Shown: one piece after another, positions 1-8,041 of the stretch
Numbering within the stretch: the stretch's first letter is position 1
Layout of the letters: each line of letters begins with the position of its first letter
DNA from: Lentisphaera araneosa HTCC2155
GTDB lineage: Bacteria; Verrucomicrobiota; Lentisphaeria; Lentisphaerales; Lentisphaeraceae
Direction of reading: 5' to 3'
Assembly (NCBI RefSeq): GCF_000170755.1
Contig: NZ_ABCK01000014.1
Coordinates: 62,001-126,000 of the forward strand
Length of the DNA stretch: 64,000 nucleotides
Notes under the pieces: generated by a model
What the model was told of the DNA's origin: nothing
Databases searched by the model: none
What the model saw: only the letters and a program-made list of their open reading frames with translations
Program-made: the position numbers and the translations under genes

Positions 1-1
1 C

Positions 2-58
2 TGGAGGGACTTCACATTAAGTGAAAGACCCGTACCCGAAAAGAAGAAACAAAGATGA
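2..58 (+). CDS. C-terminal end of an unidentified gene (partial)
   Basis: An open frame enters from the left edge and stops with TGA at 56-58. The 18 visible residues begin Trp-Arg-Asp-Phe and end in a basic Lys/Arg tail. Another frame stops at 22-24, so the assignment rests only on this being the longest frame entering the window. Too little is visible for a function. Confidence 0.2.
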   Translation, partial: WRDFTLSERPVPEKKKQR

Positions 59-181
59 GCTGAACTAAACATTTTTAAGCACAAGTCGTTTTAAAAAACA
101 AAAAAACGGATACAAAGATTTATTGTCTACTTGACAAATTTGGCTAAATGGATGTCCCCGTTTTCTCCCCCGTTTTCTCCG

Positions 182-203
182 TTTTCTTCATTAGCCCCTA
201 AAT
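182..203 (-). repeat. Inverted copy of the IS5-type element's left terminal repeat
   Basis: Read on the minus strand, this 22-bp stretch matches the left end of the IS5-type element at 628-649 at 19 of 22 positions, sharing the core ATTTAGGGGCTA. Its orientation means that any element it belonged to lay to the left. Either a solo or degraded element end, or the outer end of a non-autonomous element. No transposase is visible beside it. Confidence 0.45.
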
Positions 204-307
204 AAATAGTCGATTTATACAAAGAACTGTCACATCTTCTTTGTTTCAGCGGTATTCCCTTACAAACAAAACTATTAAATAATTTAATATAAAGTACTTA
301 AATAAAT

Positions 308-502
308 ATGAAGAAAACAATTATATATAGCAAAGCTATGGAAAATAATGTCTGTAAAATATCACTCACTTTTGTTTTGGTTTTAATCACATCTTTTATG
401 TGCATACTAGCCTTTGCATTAATTTATAAATTTAAATGTTATTTAGGGATTGATATTTTTCCCGATAAACATTTGAGTGATTTTGTTGTTTTAGTAAAAT
501 AA
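308..502 (+). CDS. Small hypothetical membrane protein (64 aa)
   Basis: A 64-residue frame with one strongly hydrophobic segment at about residues 18-40, flanked by a basic N-terminus and a mixed C-terminus. It fits a single-pass membrane peptide with no recognised family. No clear Shine-Dalgarno site precedes the ATG and the surroundings are A+T-rich and full of IS debris, so it may be a chance frame. It lies between the two inverted copies of the IS end at 182-203 and 628-649. Confidence 0.25.
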   Translation: MKKTIIYSKAMENNVCKISLTFVLVLITSFMCILAFALIYKFKCYLGIDIFPDKHLSDFVVLVK

Positions 503-636
503 GTGTGCTAATTATTTCAATTAAATATAAAAATCCCATCTTATCATTATCTTGGATCTAATTCCTGAATCCGTGACAAGGATTTGTGAACTACCTCAAA
601 AAGCTGTAGTTGGTTAATTTGAGGAGTATTTAGGGG

Positions 637-2109
637 CTACTGAATAATAAGTGTTTTGAATAAGATAACTTGAGAACTTCCTTGAACCTGCCTAATGATT
701 CGGCGGAATGTATTAATAATGGAAAAGTAAACAACGGCTATAAAGGCCATTGCCTTCTCCAAATTCATCACCATGAATATAAGAGCGATAAGGCTCTTCG
801 AAGAGCCTTTGATTTTTGTAAATATTCTATCTAATTTGTATCGTCTTTTCGCAACTCCAAAGCATCCTTCAACCGTATTTCTCACTGCCTCATCTTGTCG
901 TTGAATTTCTTTTTGTTCTTTACGAAGTTTCAGATCTTTTGGGGGTCTTCCTAAACAGGGTCCGCTTATTCGTATTCCGTGTTTTTTACAGTAGGCTCGA
1001 TTGACTTTGTTACGGTATATCTTATCAGCGTGCGCTGATTCGGGGTAGTAACCAAAACGATCTTTATATTGTTCAATTTGAGAGATAAGTTCCGAACCTT
1101 CGTTGTATGCGTCGAAATTTATTGTATCGAGAAAACTCCAGCCGTCGACAACACTAATAGATATCTTTGCACCAAACTCGGTATGAGCACCTGCTTTGCC
1201 TCGCACAATAGGGCGTACGTGCGGTTGATGAATGCTTACAATTCGATCATTCACACTCTTTACATTATTATCATACATATATTGCTGTTGCTGGTAAAGT
1301 GTATCGATCACTAATAAATCACGGTATAAATTTGACTTCAACAAGGATAGGTCTGCGTACTTTTTGAGCTCATTTATACTGGAAAGGTTTCTTCTTACTG
1401 AATTCAACTGCTTCTCGAGAGCTTGACGTCTTTTCTTTTTCGAAGCACGCTTTTGTAGTACGATACTCAAGAAGCTTTTCCTTCCGATCTCACGGTAAGT
1501 TCGAGGTTTTACTTTCTCATCCACATTAGATCGATTGCGCCAAAGTATATCAATAATGTCTTCTGTTTTCTCACGAGCTTTGTTTAATAAACCTAAGTCA
1601 GTTGGGTAATGAATGTCGGCGGGAACACAACTGGCATCAACAATTATCGAGCCTTTATTGCTCGGTGGCTGATCATCATCAGAGTCATCGTCAGAAACAT
1701 CTGACTTTTCTCTAGTAGCGGAATGTAAGAGTTCGTCAATATCCTTGATACCTTGGGCGTTGAATCGTTTTCTGAAGTGAGTCATCATACTTGAATCAAA
1801 TGGAGCTTTTTGTTCATATCGCTCAAGACCTATGAAGTATTGCATATAGGGATTTTCGGCAATCGTCTCAACCGTTTCTTCATCGGTTAAACTTAGCTTC
1901 ACCTGAATGATAAGCGAACCAAATGCTGCACGAGCAGATATTGCCTTAGGGCCTTTCTGACTAGTGAAGTTTAAAGCGTAGATCTCTTCTACATCTGACC
2001 AAGGAATTAGAGTGGATAATTTCACCCAACGGTTATCTACATTGAGTGTCGTATCCAGGAAATAAGGGAGGTTGGCCATTTTCGGCTCTAAACTCGTGTT
2101 TTTGTACAT
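637..2109 (-). CDS. IS5-superfamily DDE transposase
   Basis: DDE-type transposase that would cut and join the ends of its own element. The N-terminal 110 residues are the conserved dimerisation/DNA-binding part (DUF772-like). Catalytic candidates are Asp in IVDAS (about residue 158), Asp in AHADKIYR (about 362) and Glu in TVEGCFG (about 414), followed by the K/R-R-Y block usual for this superfamily. An acidic insert SDDDSDDD lies near residue 145 and a basic helical insert near 220-245. The frame is intact at about 490 residues. I chose the ATG at 2109; a TTG nine bases upstream is possible. The ISL3 insertion begins only about 60 bp upstream of this start, so the native promoter is probably disrupted. 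Confidence 0.85.
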   Translation of the reverse strand: MYKNTSLEPKMANLPYFLDTTLNVDNRWVKLSTLIPWSDVEEIYALNFTSQKGPKAISARAAFGSLIIQVKLSLTDEETVETIAENPYMQYFIGLERYEQKAPFDSSMMTHFRKRFNAQGIKDIDELLHSATREKSDVSDDDSDDDQPPSNKGSIIVDASCVPADIHYPTDLGLLNKAREKTEDIIDILWRNRSNVDEKVKPRTYREIGRKSFLSIVLQKRASKKKRRQALEKQLNSVRRNLSSINELKKYADLSLLKSNLYRDLLVIDTLYQQQQYMYDNNVKSVNDRIVSIHQPHVRPIVRGKAGAHTEFGAKISISVVDGWSFLDTINFDAYNEGSELISQIEQYKDRFGYYPESAHADKIYRNKVNRAYCKKHGIRISGPCLGRPPKDLKLRKEQKEIQRQDEAVRNTVEGCFGVAKRRYKLDRIFTKIKGSSKSLIALIFMVMNLEKAMAFIAVVYFSIINTFRRIIRQVQGSSQVILFKTLIIQ

Positions 2110-2161
2110 CTTCTGCAAACCTAATGACTATTTTGAGGTGTTTTGATTACAGATAATATAG

Positions 2162-2169
2162 CACTTTTT
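2162..2169 (+). repeat. Target-site duplication of the ISL3 element, left copy
   Basis: The octamer CACTTTTT directly precedes the left terminal repeat of the ISL3 element and is repeated exactly at 3519-3526 after the right end. Eight bases is the usual duplication for the ISL3 family, so the insertion looks recent. Confidence 0.85.
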
Positions 2170-3518
2170 GGTTCTTTCTCATTTTTTGTGGATAGATGCT
2201 CCAAGGAGTATTGTTAAGCTTATCAAAATAGGAGCTAATGATGACCGAACAACTTTTTGCAGAAATGTTAAATCTCGGGGATAAATGGGAAGTTAGTAAA
2301 CTAGAAGTTTTGGCAGAGCAATCATGTATTGAAGTGACAATTAAAGATACAGCTAAACTTTTAGAAGGTATGGAATGCCCTTGTTGTAAGAGAACCGATT
2401 TAATTATAAAAGATCATGCAAATGAAAGGCTATGGGATCATCTACAAATGTGGACTTATAAAACTGTATTAAAATGCCGATTGCCTCGTGCCCTTTGTAA
2501 ATCCTGTAAAAAAACGTGGACAATTCGAGCTCCTTGGGAAGGTGTCAATAAACATTCCAGTAAAGACTTTGAGGCATTAGCCTTGACCCTCATGCGTCAT
2601 ATGCCCGTGTCAAAAGTAGGTAAATTAATGAAAGTTGATGATCAAAAATTATGGAGGATTCTAAGAGTATATATTGATAAAGAACGGGCCAAACTTGACT
2701 GGAGTGAACTCACGAGAATTGGAGTAGATGAGTTGAGTATCGCAAAAGGTCATCGTTATGTAAGTGTTTTTGTGGATATGGAAAACCATAGTGTTCTATT
2801 CGCTGCAGACGGCAAAGATGCACAAGTTTTTGAACAATTCACCGAGGAACTTTACCTGAAAGACGGTCACCCTCATGCAATTACTGAAGTTAGCATGGAT
2901 ATGAGTCCCTCTTATAAAAGTGGCGTTGATTCAAATATGCGCAATGCTCGTAAAGTATTTGACTACTTCCATATTGCACAAAACTTAAACAAAGCAATTG
3001 GCAAAGTTTGTTCCAGAGAGCGCCGTACAAAAGGTGATATTCGAAACCTCCTAAAAAAGCCTCGTTTATTTCAAAAGAACAGAGACAAACTCAAGGAAAA
3101 AGATCAGCAAACTATAGAAAAATTAAAAGAGCTGAACACTGCAACAGCCATGGCATACCAAATGCGCTTAAGTCTCCAAGATATTTTTAAAACGAAGTCC
3201 GAAATCAAAGCTTTGTTAGGGTTAAAAGCATGGATATCTTGGGTTCATAATGAAGCTGAAAAAGAAATGTGGAAATACTTTTTAAACCCTCTAAAGAAAT
3301 TTGCCGAATCTCTTACAAAACATTTTGATGGAATTATTGCTCGATGGAGGCACGGAACAAGTAATGCTGTATTGGAAGGAATTAATTCCGTTTTCTCAGC
3401 AGTTAAAAGACGGGCCAGAGGGTTTAGATCTAAAGAATATCTAAAAATGATGCTCTATTTCACTAAAGGAAATTTAACTGGGATACCAAACCTCATCCCC
3501 TCAAAGTGAGAAAGAACC
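2170..3518 (+). mobile_element. ISL3-family insertion sequence (complete, 1349 bp)
   Basis: The termini are inverted repeats: GGTTCTTTCTCA at 2170-2181 and its complement at 3507-3518, flanked by the exact 8-bp direct repeat CACTTTTT. The element holds one intact transposase gene. It sits inside the outer IS5-type element, between the outer transposase start and its right terminal repeat. Confidence 0.9.
2241..3509 (+). CDS. ISL3-family transposase
   Basis: The N-terminus carries a zinc-binding pair of motifs (CPCC near residue 47, CKSCKKTW near 90), then a helix-turn-helix region, then the DDE catalytic core: Asp in GVDELSIAKGH, Asp in SMDMSPSYK, and Glu in LEGINSVFSAVKRRARGFR near the C-terminus. 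Length (about 422 residues) is normal for ISL3 transposases. AGGAG at 2230-2234 lies close upstream; the second of two adjacent ATG codons (2241) gives the better spacing, although 2238 is possible. The stop codon lies almost inside the right terminal repeat. Intact, so probably active. Confidence 0.92.
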   Translation: MTEQLFAEMLNLGDKWEVSKLEVLAEQSCIEVTIKDTAKLLEGMECPCCKRTDLIIKDHANERLWDHLQMWTYKTVLKCRLPRALCKSCKKTWTIRAPWEGVNKHSSKDFEALALTLMRHMPVSKVGKLMKVDDQKLWRILRVYIDKERAKLDWSELTRIGVDELSIAKGHRYVSVFVDMENHSVLFAADGKDAQVFEQFTEELYLKDGHPHAITEVSMDMSPSYKSGVDSNMRNARKVFDYFHIAQNLNKAIGKVCSRERRTKGDIRNLLKKPRLFQKNRDKLKEKDQQTIEKLKELNTATAMAYQMRLSLQDIFKTKSEIKALLGLKAWISWVHNEAEKEMWKYFLNPLKKFAESLTKHFDGIIARWRHGTSNAVLEGINSVFSAVKRRARGFRSKEYLKMMLYFTKGNLTGIPNLIPSK

Positions 3519-3526
3519 CACTTTTT
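3519..3526 (+). repeat. Target-site duplication of the ISL3 element, right copy
   Basis: Exact repeat of CACTTTTT found at 2162-2169. Together the two copies define the insertion boundary. Confidence 0.85.
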
Positions 3527-3765
3527 TGTGTTATGTATCTTATAATCAATAAGATATATATTACTCAGTGGGCGCTAAGTGATTAAGATGTTTTTTACAA
3601 GTAGTCAGCAATAAAAACATATAGGTGTGACATGAGAGTTGTTTGGTAGCTTATGTAAAGTTCTCGTAAACACTAGGGAATATTTAGTGTAAAGTTTGAA
3701 TGTTCATTTTGATAGAGTCGCCCTAATTAAAGGTAATTACACCGTTTAATTGTCATATTGTTCAA

Positions 3766-4515
3766 CTAATGTTTATAGAGGTTTTCGACCTCTTCGATGA
3801 GATACTCAATTTGGCTCATCTTAGGTTCGTCCGCACTGAAGATCATTTTTCCCGCGTAGTTCAATGATTTTAATTGACGAATCATTTCAAAAAGTAGCTT
3901 AGAATTGAAGCCCACGGGCAAGAGCAAACGCAATTGCTTGATCTCAAAGGCAAAGAGGCGATTCAACTTGCTGAACTGGCTCAAGTCATAAGGAAAGGGA
4001 ATGGTGAGCCTGAACTTTAAACGTGGGCTCGAAATCAATCGATAAAGATACTGAACATCCTGGCATAATTGAGGTGAATTTTCCAAGGTGCTAATTGAGA
4101 CGGGAAGATAATAAGTTAAGCGGGTCTCTTGCTCTAAAATCGCATTGAAAAAGCGTACGACTCGCGATTGGACATCTTGGTGCACATGAGTTTTTTCTTC
4201 ATTAAAACAGGCCTTCAAAACTAAATATTGAACGCCCTGGTCAGCTAGGTAGTTAAAATAAGCTAAGGAATGTTGAACAAACTCATTAAATTGCTCTTCA
4301 TTTAACTGCGCCAGTGAAGATAAACTTGCTTCCTCTAAAGGGTTGACGATGCCATGTAAGAGATCTTTTCGTGAAAAATTCTCTAATTGCTCTTTATGCT
4401 CTTCCCAGAGATCTCCACTGAGTTCAAAAGAGAAAGGCCAGGCATGATCAATCTCATTTTTACTGAACCACTGATCGAGGTCGAGCTGAGGCGTATTTAA
4501 ACTAAAAACTGCCAT
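3766..4515 (-). CDS. Hypothetical protein (249 aa) coupled to rsmE
   Basis: I do not recognise this protein. It is soluble, with no signal peptide or membrane segment. The pattern of short hydrophobic strands alternating with amphipathic helices (YLVLKACF, LTYYLPVSI, FRLTIPFPY, LRLLLPVGF, GKMIFSA) would suit a TIM-barrel-like sugar isomerase or hydrolase fold, but that is only a guess from periodicity. Its ATG overlaps the rsmE stop codon by one base (TAATG), so it is very probably translated from the same message as rsmE and the permease/protease gene upstream. The IS zone begins about 185 bp beyond its 3' end. Confidence 0.65.
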   Translation of the reverse strand: MAVFSLNTPQLDLDQWFSKNEIDHAWPFSFELSGDLWEEHKEQLENFSRKDLLHGIVNPLEEASLSSLAQLNEEQFNEFVQHSLAYFNYLADQGVQYLVLKACFNEEKTHVHQDVQSRVVRFFNAILEQETRLTYYLPVSISTLENSPQLCQDVQYLYRLISSPRLKFRLTIPFPYDLSQFSKLNRLFAFEIKQLRLLLPVGFNSKLLFEMIRQLKSLNYAGKMIFSADEPKMSQIEYLIEEVENLYKH

Positions 4516-5213
4516 TATGCTTGACCATACTTTGACATTAAAACCGAGCAGACCGAATTCACTGCTGTCTCGACACGTAAAATATAAGGACCAATGGCTA
4601 AAGGACAGGCTGGAAGTTTTTGTATTTCCTGGAGCTCGCTATCAGAAAAACCACCTTCGGGACCAATCCAGACACCAGCTTCACCTATACTATTTTCGGG
4701 AGCACTGAAATCATCACTGGGTACCGCTCCATAAAAATTATTAGCAGGAGCTAGGGCTAAAGCTTCTTTAAAAGTCAGGCCAGAGAGCACTTTAGGTAAA
4801 TAGGGATTACCGCTCTGCTTGGCTGCAGAAATAAGTTCGGCTTGGACATTCTTTTCTTTTTTGGACTTACTCACTGAATATTGACAGGCCATGAGATAAA
4901 CACTATGAACGCCAAGCTCTACCGCTTGTTTTAAAATCAAGGCGAGAGTTCCGTTAGATGGGGGAGCAACAAATAAGCTGATTTTCAGTTTGGGGCGAGG
5001 CGCATGCGTGACTTGCAGGAGTTCACAAAACAAATTGTTTCGTCCTTCAATTTTTGCGATCTTCGCATCAGCTAAGAGCCCTTCTCCATTCATTAAAAGT
5101 AATTCATCGCCCTCTTTCATTCTGAGGGTTTGCAAAATGTGACGAGACTCAGTTTTATCAATTTTTACTAATTGACCCACCTCGAACAATTCATCACAAA
5201 AAAACTTACGCAT
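4515..5213 (-). CDS. rsmE: 16S rRNA (uracil1498-N3)-methyltransferase RsmE
   Basis: RsmE methylates N3 of U1498 in 16S rRNA of the small ribosomal subunit, using S-adenosylmethionine through a SPOUT knot fold. Seen here: an N-terminal PUA-like barrel (MRKFFCDE, then HILQTLRMKEGDEL) and the C-terminal knot with GVWIGPEGGFSDSE and LAIGPYILRVETA, both typical of the family. Length is about 232 residues. A longer frame reaches 5276, but conservation begins at MRKFF, so I place the start at 5213. The ATG overlaps the upstream gene's stop by 8 bases (ATGCGTAA), implying coupled translation. Confidence 0.9.
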   Translation of the reverse strand: MRKFFCDELFEVGQLVKIDKTESRHILQTLRMKEGDELLLMNGEGLLADAKIAKIEGRNNLFCELLQVTHAPRPKLKISLFVAPPSNGTLALILKQAVELGVHSVYLMACQYSVSKSKKEKNVQAELISAAKQSGNPYLPKVLSGLTFKEALALAPANNFYGAVPSDDFSAPENSIGEAGVWIGPEGGFSDSELQEIQKLPACPLAIGPYILRVETAVNSVCSVLMSKYGQA

Positions 5214-7194
5214 CAACTGACTCACGCTTACAATTTTTAATCGAGATAAGTGAAAAAATGATGTAGACAAAAGCAATACCTAAACAAAGGGGATGCTCAA
5301 TGATGGCCGTAAACTTTTCCTCATCAATGAGCTTTTCTGTCGAGTAATAAATCAATAACACTGCTAAAGCGTTGTTGATAAAATGCACCAGGGCTGATTG
5401 ATAAATCGAACCGCTTTTCCAAACGATATAAGCCATATACGCACCCATGAGAGTCAAAGCAGGCATATTAGCCACTGACATGTGCAAGGCGCCAAATAAT
5501 AAGCCATTGAGGGTGATAGCAGAAGCGGTCTTCCAACCCTTGCTCGCATTGAGTAAAACTCCTCGAAAGAGAAACTCTTCGCAAATAGCTGGTGTTAAAG
5601 CCACAATAAAGAGCGCCACGACAAGGCCATTATTTTGAACGATGTCGACCACAACTTGAGCTGACTCTTCGCCGTCGGAAGGGAAGCCCGCTTTCGTTAA
5701 TAGGCGTTTCAAACCTTGCGCTAAAACAATGATTGCGGGAACGGAGAAAGCGAGAATGACAGCTAACTTAACTGAGCCGGGGCGTAGGCTCAAAATATCC
5801 GTAAATTTTGTTCGAGTTTTCTTGAGGTAATAAAGCGGCAAAAAGACGAAGATTAAAAACTGCGACAAGGGCAAGCCTAGCGCCACATTCCATGTTTGTA
5901 AGCGCGTTCCTAAAAGCAAAAATAAAGCGGCGCAAGTGAGAAATATCATCGCGCCTTCTTCAGGAATGATTTGCTGATTACCCTGCTTGTCTTTTAATTT
6001 GAAGGCAGCAGCAATGCCTCCACCTTTATTCCAATAAGACTCACTCTGCAAGAGGTTAATGGTCATGCGAATAAAAAAGGCCAAGAGGATAAAGTTACTG
6101 ATGAAAAACAGCCAGAGTTGATCCCAGTAATATTTCCCGAGAAAGAGGTCCTGTAAGATCAAGCAAAAGTTGAGGCCGGGGACTAAAGAGAATTGCCAAG
6201 AGCTCTCCACACCAGGCTGAGTACTAAACATCACGGGAAGCAGCATTAGAATGAGTATGGGGCTCAGGTAGTGAGAAGCTTCTTGACGTGTTGAGGCCGA
6301 TGAAGTAATAAAGACTATCAGCGCACTCAAAGTTAAGGCTGAAGCCACGAGGACTGCGAGTATGATGGGAAAGGAAACAAAGTCAGGCAAAAAAGTTTCG
6401 GGTAAAACCATCTCTGTTCCCGTCGTACTTTTTGCGAGCAAGTAGCCAATATTACTAAAAGTGATGCCCATAAAAATAACGTTGAGTAAGCCCGACAAAA
6501 AACCTATTGTGGTTACAGTCAAAAGTTTCGCAGCGACAATTTCGGCGTATTTTGCGGGAGTACATAAAAGTGTTTCTAGAGTTCCCGACTCGCGTTCCCC
6601 CGCCGTGGTCTCTTGCGCCATTAAACCGGCCGCAACAGTTAGCATGACTAAGATTAAACCTGGGAGAATTTTCCCTGCAAGGAAGCGCCCTTCTTGTTTC
6701 TCTGAATTTGTTTTAATGAGGTCAATTTGCAATGGCCGCAAAAAACTTTTTTCTAAGCCTAACTTTTCTAAATTCTCGTCCCTGAGCTCTCGATTAATGC
6801 GATCGAACTCAATTTGCACCATATCCAAAATGTAAAGGGACTGACTATTTGTGCTATCATAAGAAATAGCAATTTTGGGAATTGTATCGGAAAATTCATT
6901 TTCGGAAAACTCGATACTGAGTAAAGTCGTTTCTTCTTGCTCAGCATCTCGACTGAATACTAAATTCTCGCTTTCCACTTTAGACAATAAATTTAAATCA
7001 TCCCCTTTCACAAAAACCGTGTAGGTCTGAGACTGAAGTTTACTTTCTTGTACGGAACGCATTTGCGCCGTCACTAAAAGTAAGCCGGGGTATAAAAAAG
7101 CCGGGATGAAAATCATCAGCAAAAGAGTTCGTGTATCGCGAACGAACTCACGTAACTCCTTAGTAAAAATCAGCTGAACTAACTTCCAATTCAC
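5206..7194 (-). CDS. ABC-2 type permease fused to CPBP intramembrane protease
   Basis: Membrane protein of 662 residues with two modules. Residues 1-400 resemble NatB/ABC-2 permeases: a first membrane helix (LLLMIFIPAFLYPG), a large extracytoplasmic domain, then several helices with the ERESGTLETLL motif that follows the first helix of the transmembrane block. Residues 400-660 form a CPBP (CAAX protease/bacteriocin-processing) domain with EEFLFR near 548, FGALH near 575 and a final HFINN near 615, the expected Glu/Arg/His/Asn metal-site residues. Single-chain proteins of this type occur in several bacterial phyla. No ATP-binding subunit gene is adjacent, so the ATPase partner must be elsewhere. 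It heads a coupled run with rsmE. Confidence 0.88.
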   Translation of the reverse strand: MNWKLVQLIFTKELREFVRDTRTLLLMIFIPAFLYPGLLLVTAQMRSVQESKLQSQTYTVFVKGDDLNLLSKVESENLVFSRDAEQEETTLLSIEFSENEFSDTIPKIAISYDSTNSQSLYILDMVQIEFDRINRELRDENLEKLGLEKSFLRPLQIDLIKTNSEKQEGRFLAGKILPGLILVMLTVAAGLMAQETTAGERESGTLETLLCTPAKYAEIVAAKLLTVTTIGFLSGLLNVIFMGITFSNIGYLLAKSTTGTEMVLPETFLPDFVSFPIILAVLVASALTLSALIVFITSSASTRQEASHYLSPILILMLLPVMFSTQPGVESSWQFSLVPGLNFCLILQDLFLGKYYWDQLWLFFISNFILLAFFIRMTINLLQSESYWNKGGGIAAAFKLKDKQGNQQIIPEEGAMIFLTCAALFLLLGTRLQTWNVALGLPLSQFLIFVFLPLYYLKKTRTKFTDILSLRPGSVKLAVILAFSVPAIIVLAQGLKRLLTKAGFPSDGEESAQVVVDIVQNNGLVVALFIVALTPAICEEFLFRGVLLNASKGWKTASAITLNGLLFGALHMSVANMPALTLMGAYMAYIVWKSGSIYQSALVHFINNALAVLLIYYSTEKLIDEEKFTAIIEHPLCLGIAFVYIIFSLISIKNCKRESVDA

Positions 7195-7282
7195 AAAAAC
7201 TTCATCCCTTTATTACTAAACTAAATAATCACTTCGCACATGAGTGGAAAGTGATTATTCGAGTAAGAATATTTAAAAAATA

Positions 7283-7417
7283 TTAAATTGACTGCTTTTT
7301 ACAAAAGTAGGCCACAAGACCTAATGCAAGTAAAACGATGACTGCAAGTGCCTGAGCATTATCAAAAGCGTGATTGTGGCTCATAAAAGATTCGTGGGCA
7401 AGTAATTGATTCGTCAT
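7283..7417 (-). CDS. Small single-pass membrane protein (44 aa) after gmhA
   Basis: A 44-residue frame starting three bases after the gmhA stop codon, with AGGA spaced 8 bases before the ATG and partly overlapping the gmhA end. The N-terminal 20 residues are polar and His-rich (HESFMSHNHAF). A single hydrophobic helix follows (about 22-38), then a short basic tail (CKKQSI). No family recognised. The tight spacing and good ribosome site make it more likely real than most frames of this size. Confidence 0.55.
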   Translation of the reverse strand: MTNQLLAHESFMSHNHAFDNAQALAVIVLLALGLVAYFCKKQSI

Positions 7418-7420
7418 ATT

Positions 7421-8008
7421 TTATCCTTCGTAATTTTCTGGAAACAGTTTGCGCTCGACGACTTCAATCAAAATGTGAAGTATTGCCATATGAATTTCTT
7501 GGATGCGGTCAGAAGTTTGACCAGGTACAATCCACTCATAGTCACAACGACCTTTGAGTTTACCACCATTTTTACCAAGTAAACCAACTGTGGTGACTTT
7601 AGACGCTTCAGAGGATTCCATTGCTTTAATGATATTCTCAGAGTTACCGCTGGTACTGAGGCCGATAAAAATATCGCCTTCTTGACCATAGGCTTCTACC
7701 ATGCGTGAAAAAATGTACTCAAAACCATAGTCATTCGCCGTACAAGTAATGTGCGCACCATCACCTAATGCAATAGCAGGAAGAGCTTTTCTTTCTTTGC
7801 GAAAACGCCCCGTGAATTCTTCGGCAAAATGCAGTGCATCACAGTGACTGCCGCCATTGCCCGCAATCAAAACTTTTTTTCCATTTGAAAAAGCATCTGC
7901 CATAGCTTCGCCAAGATCGCAAATTCGTTTAAAATTCTCTTCATCATTAATGAATTGATTTAGGCATGTATTGAGGTCATCAAATGCCTGACGAACGTGA
8001 TTTAACAT
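7421..8008 (-). CDS. gmhA: Phosphoheptose isomerase GmhA
   Basis: Converts sedoheptulose 7-phosphate to D-glycero-D-manno-heptose 7-phosphate, the first step of ADP-heptose synthesis for the lipopolysaccharide core. SIS-domain protein of 195 residues, normal length. Visible motifs: GNGGSHCDALHFAEEFTGRF (phosphosugar loop and metal-binding His/Glu region), LSTSGNSENII, and QEIHMAILHILIE with the catalytic His at the C-terminus. It shares a leftward run with the deoxyhypusine-synthase-like gene upstream (33-bp gap) and the 44-residue membrane protein downstream. Implies a Gram-negative outer membrane. The rest of the heptose pathway is not in the window. Confidence 0.93.
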   Translation of the reverse strand: MLNHVRQAFDDLNTCLNQFINDEENFKRICDLGEAMADAFSNGKKVLIAGNGGSHCDALHFAEEFTGRFRKERKALPAIALGDGAHITCTANDYGFEYIFSRMVEAYGQEGDIFIGLSTSGNSENIIKAMESSEASKVTTVGLLGKNGGKLKGRCDYEWIVPGQTSDRIQEIHMAILHILIEVVERKLFPENYEG

Positions 8009-8041
8009 ATTAGATTCCAGAATTAAAAATTGTTTATTTTA

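Larger units (their letters stand above)
628..3580 (-). mobile_element. IS5-superfamily insertion sequence interrupted by an ISL3 element
   Basis: Imperfect terminal repeats bound the element. The left end at 628-649 and the right end at 3559-3580 (read inward on the minus strand) agree at 17 of 22 positions. The transposase gene runs leftward and its stop codon lies inside the left repeat. Removing the nested element (2170-3518 plus one copy of its duplication) leaves about 1.6 kb, a normal size for the family. I could not identify a target duplication for this outer element, so the exact ends are approximate. Confidence 0.6.

Noticed and set aside
156-187. Short tandem repeats of CGTTTTCTCC
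   Set aside because: Two or three degenerate copies only; no spacer structure, so not a CRISPR array.
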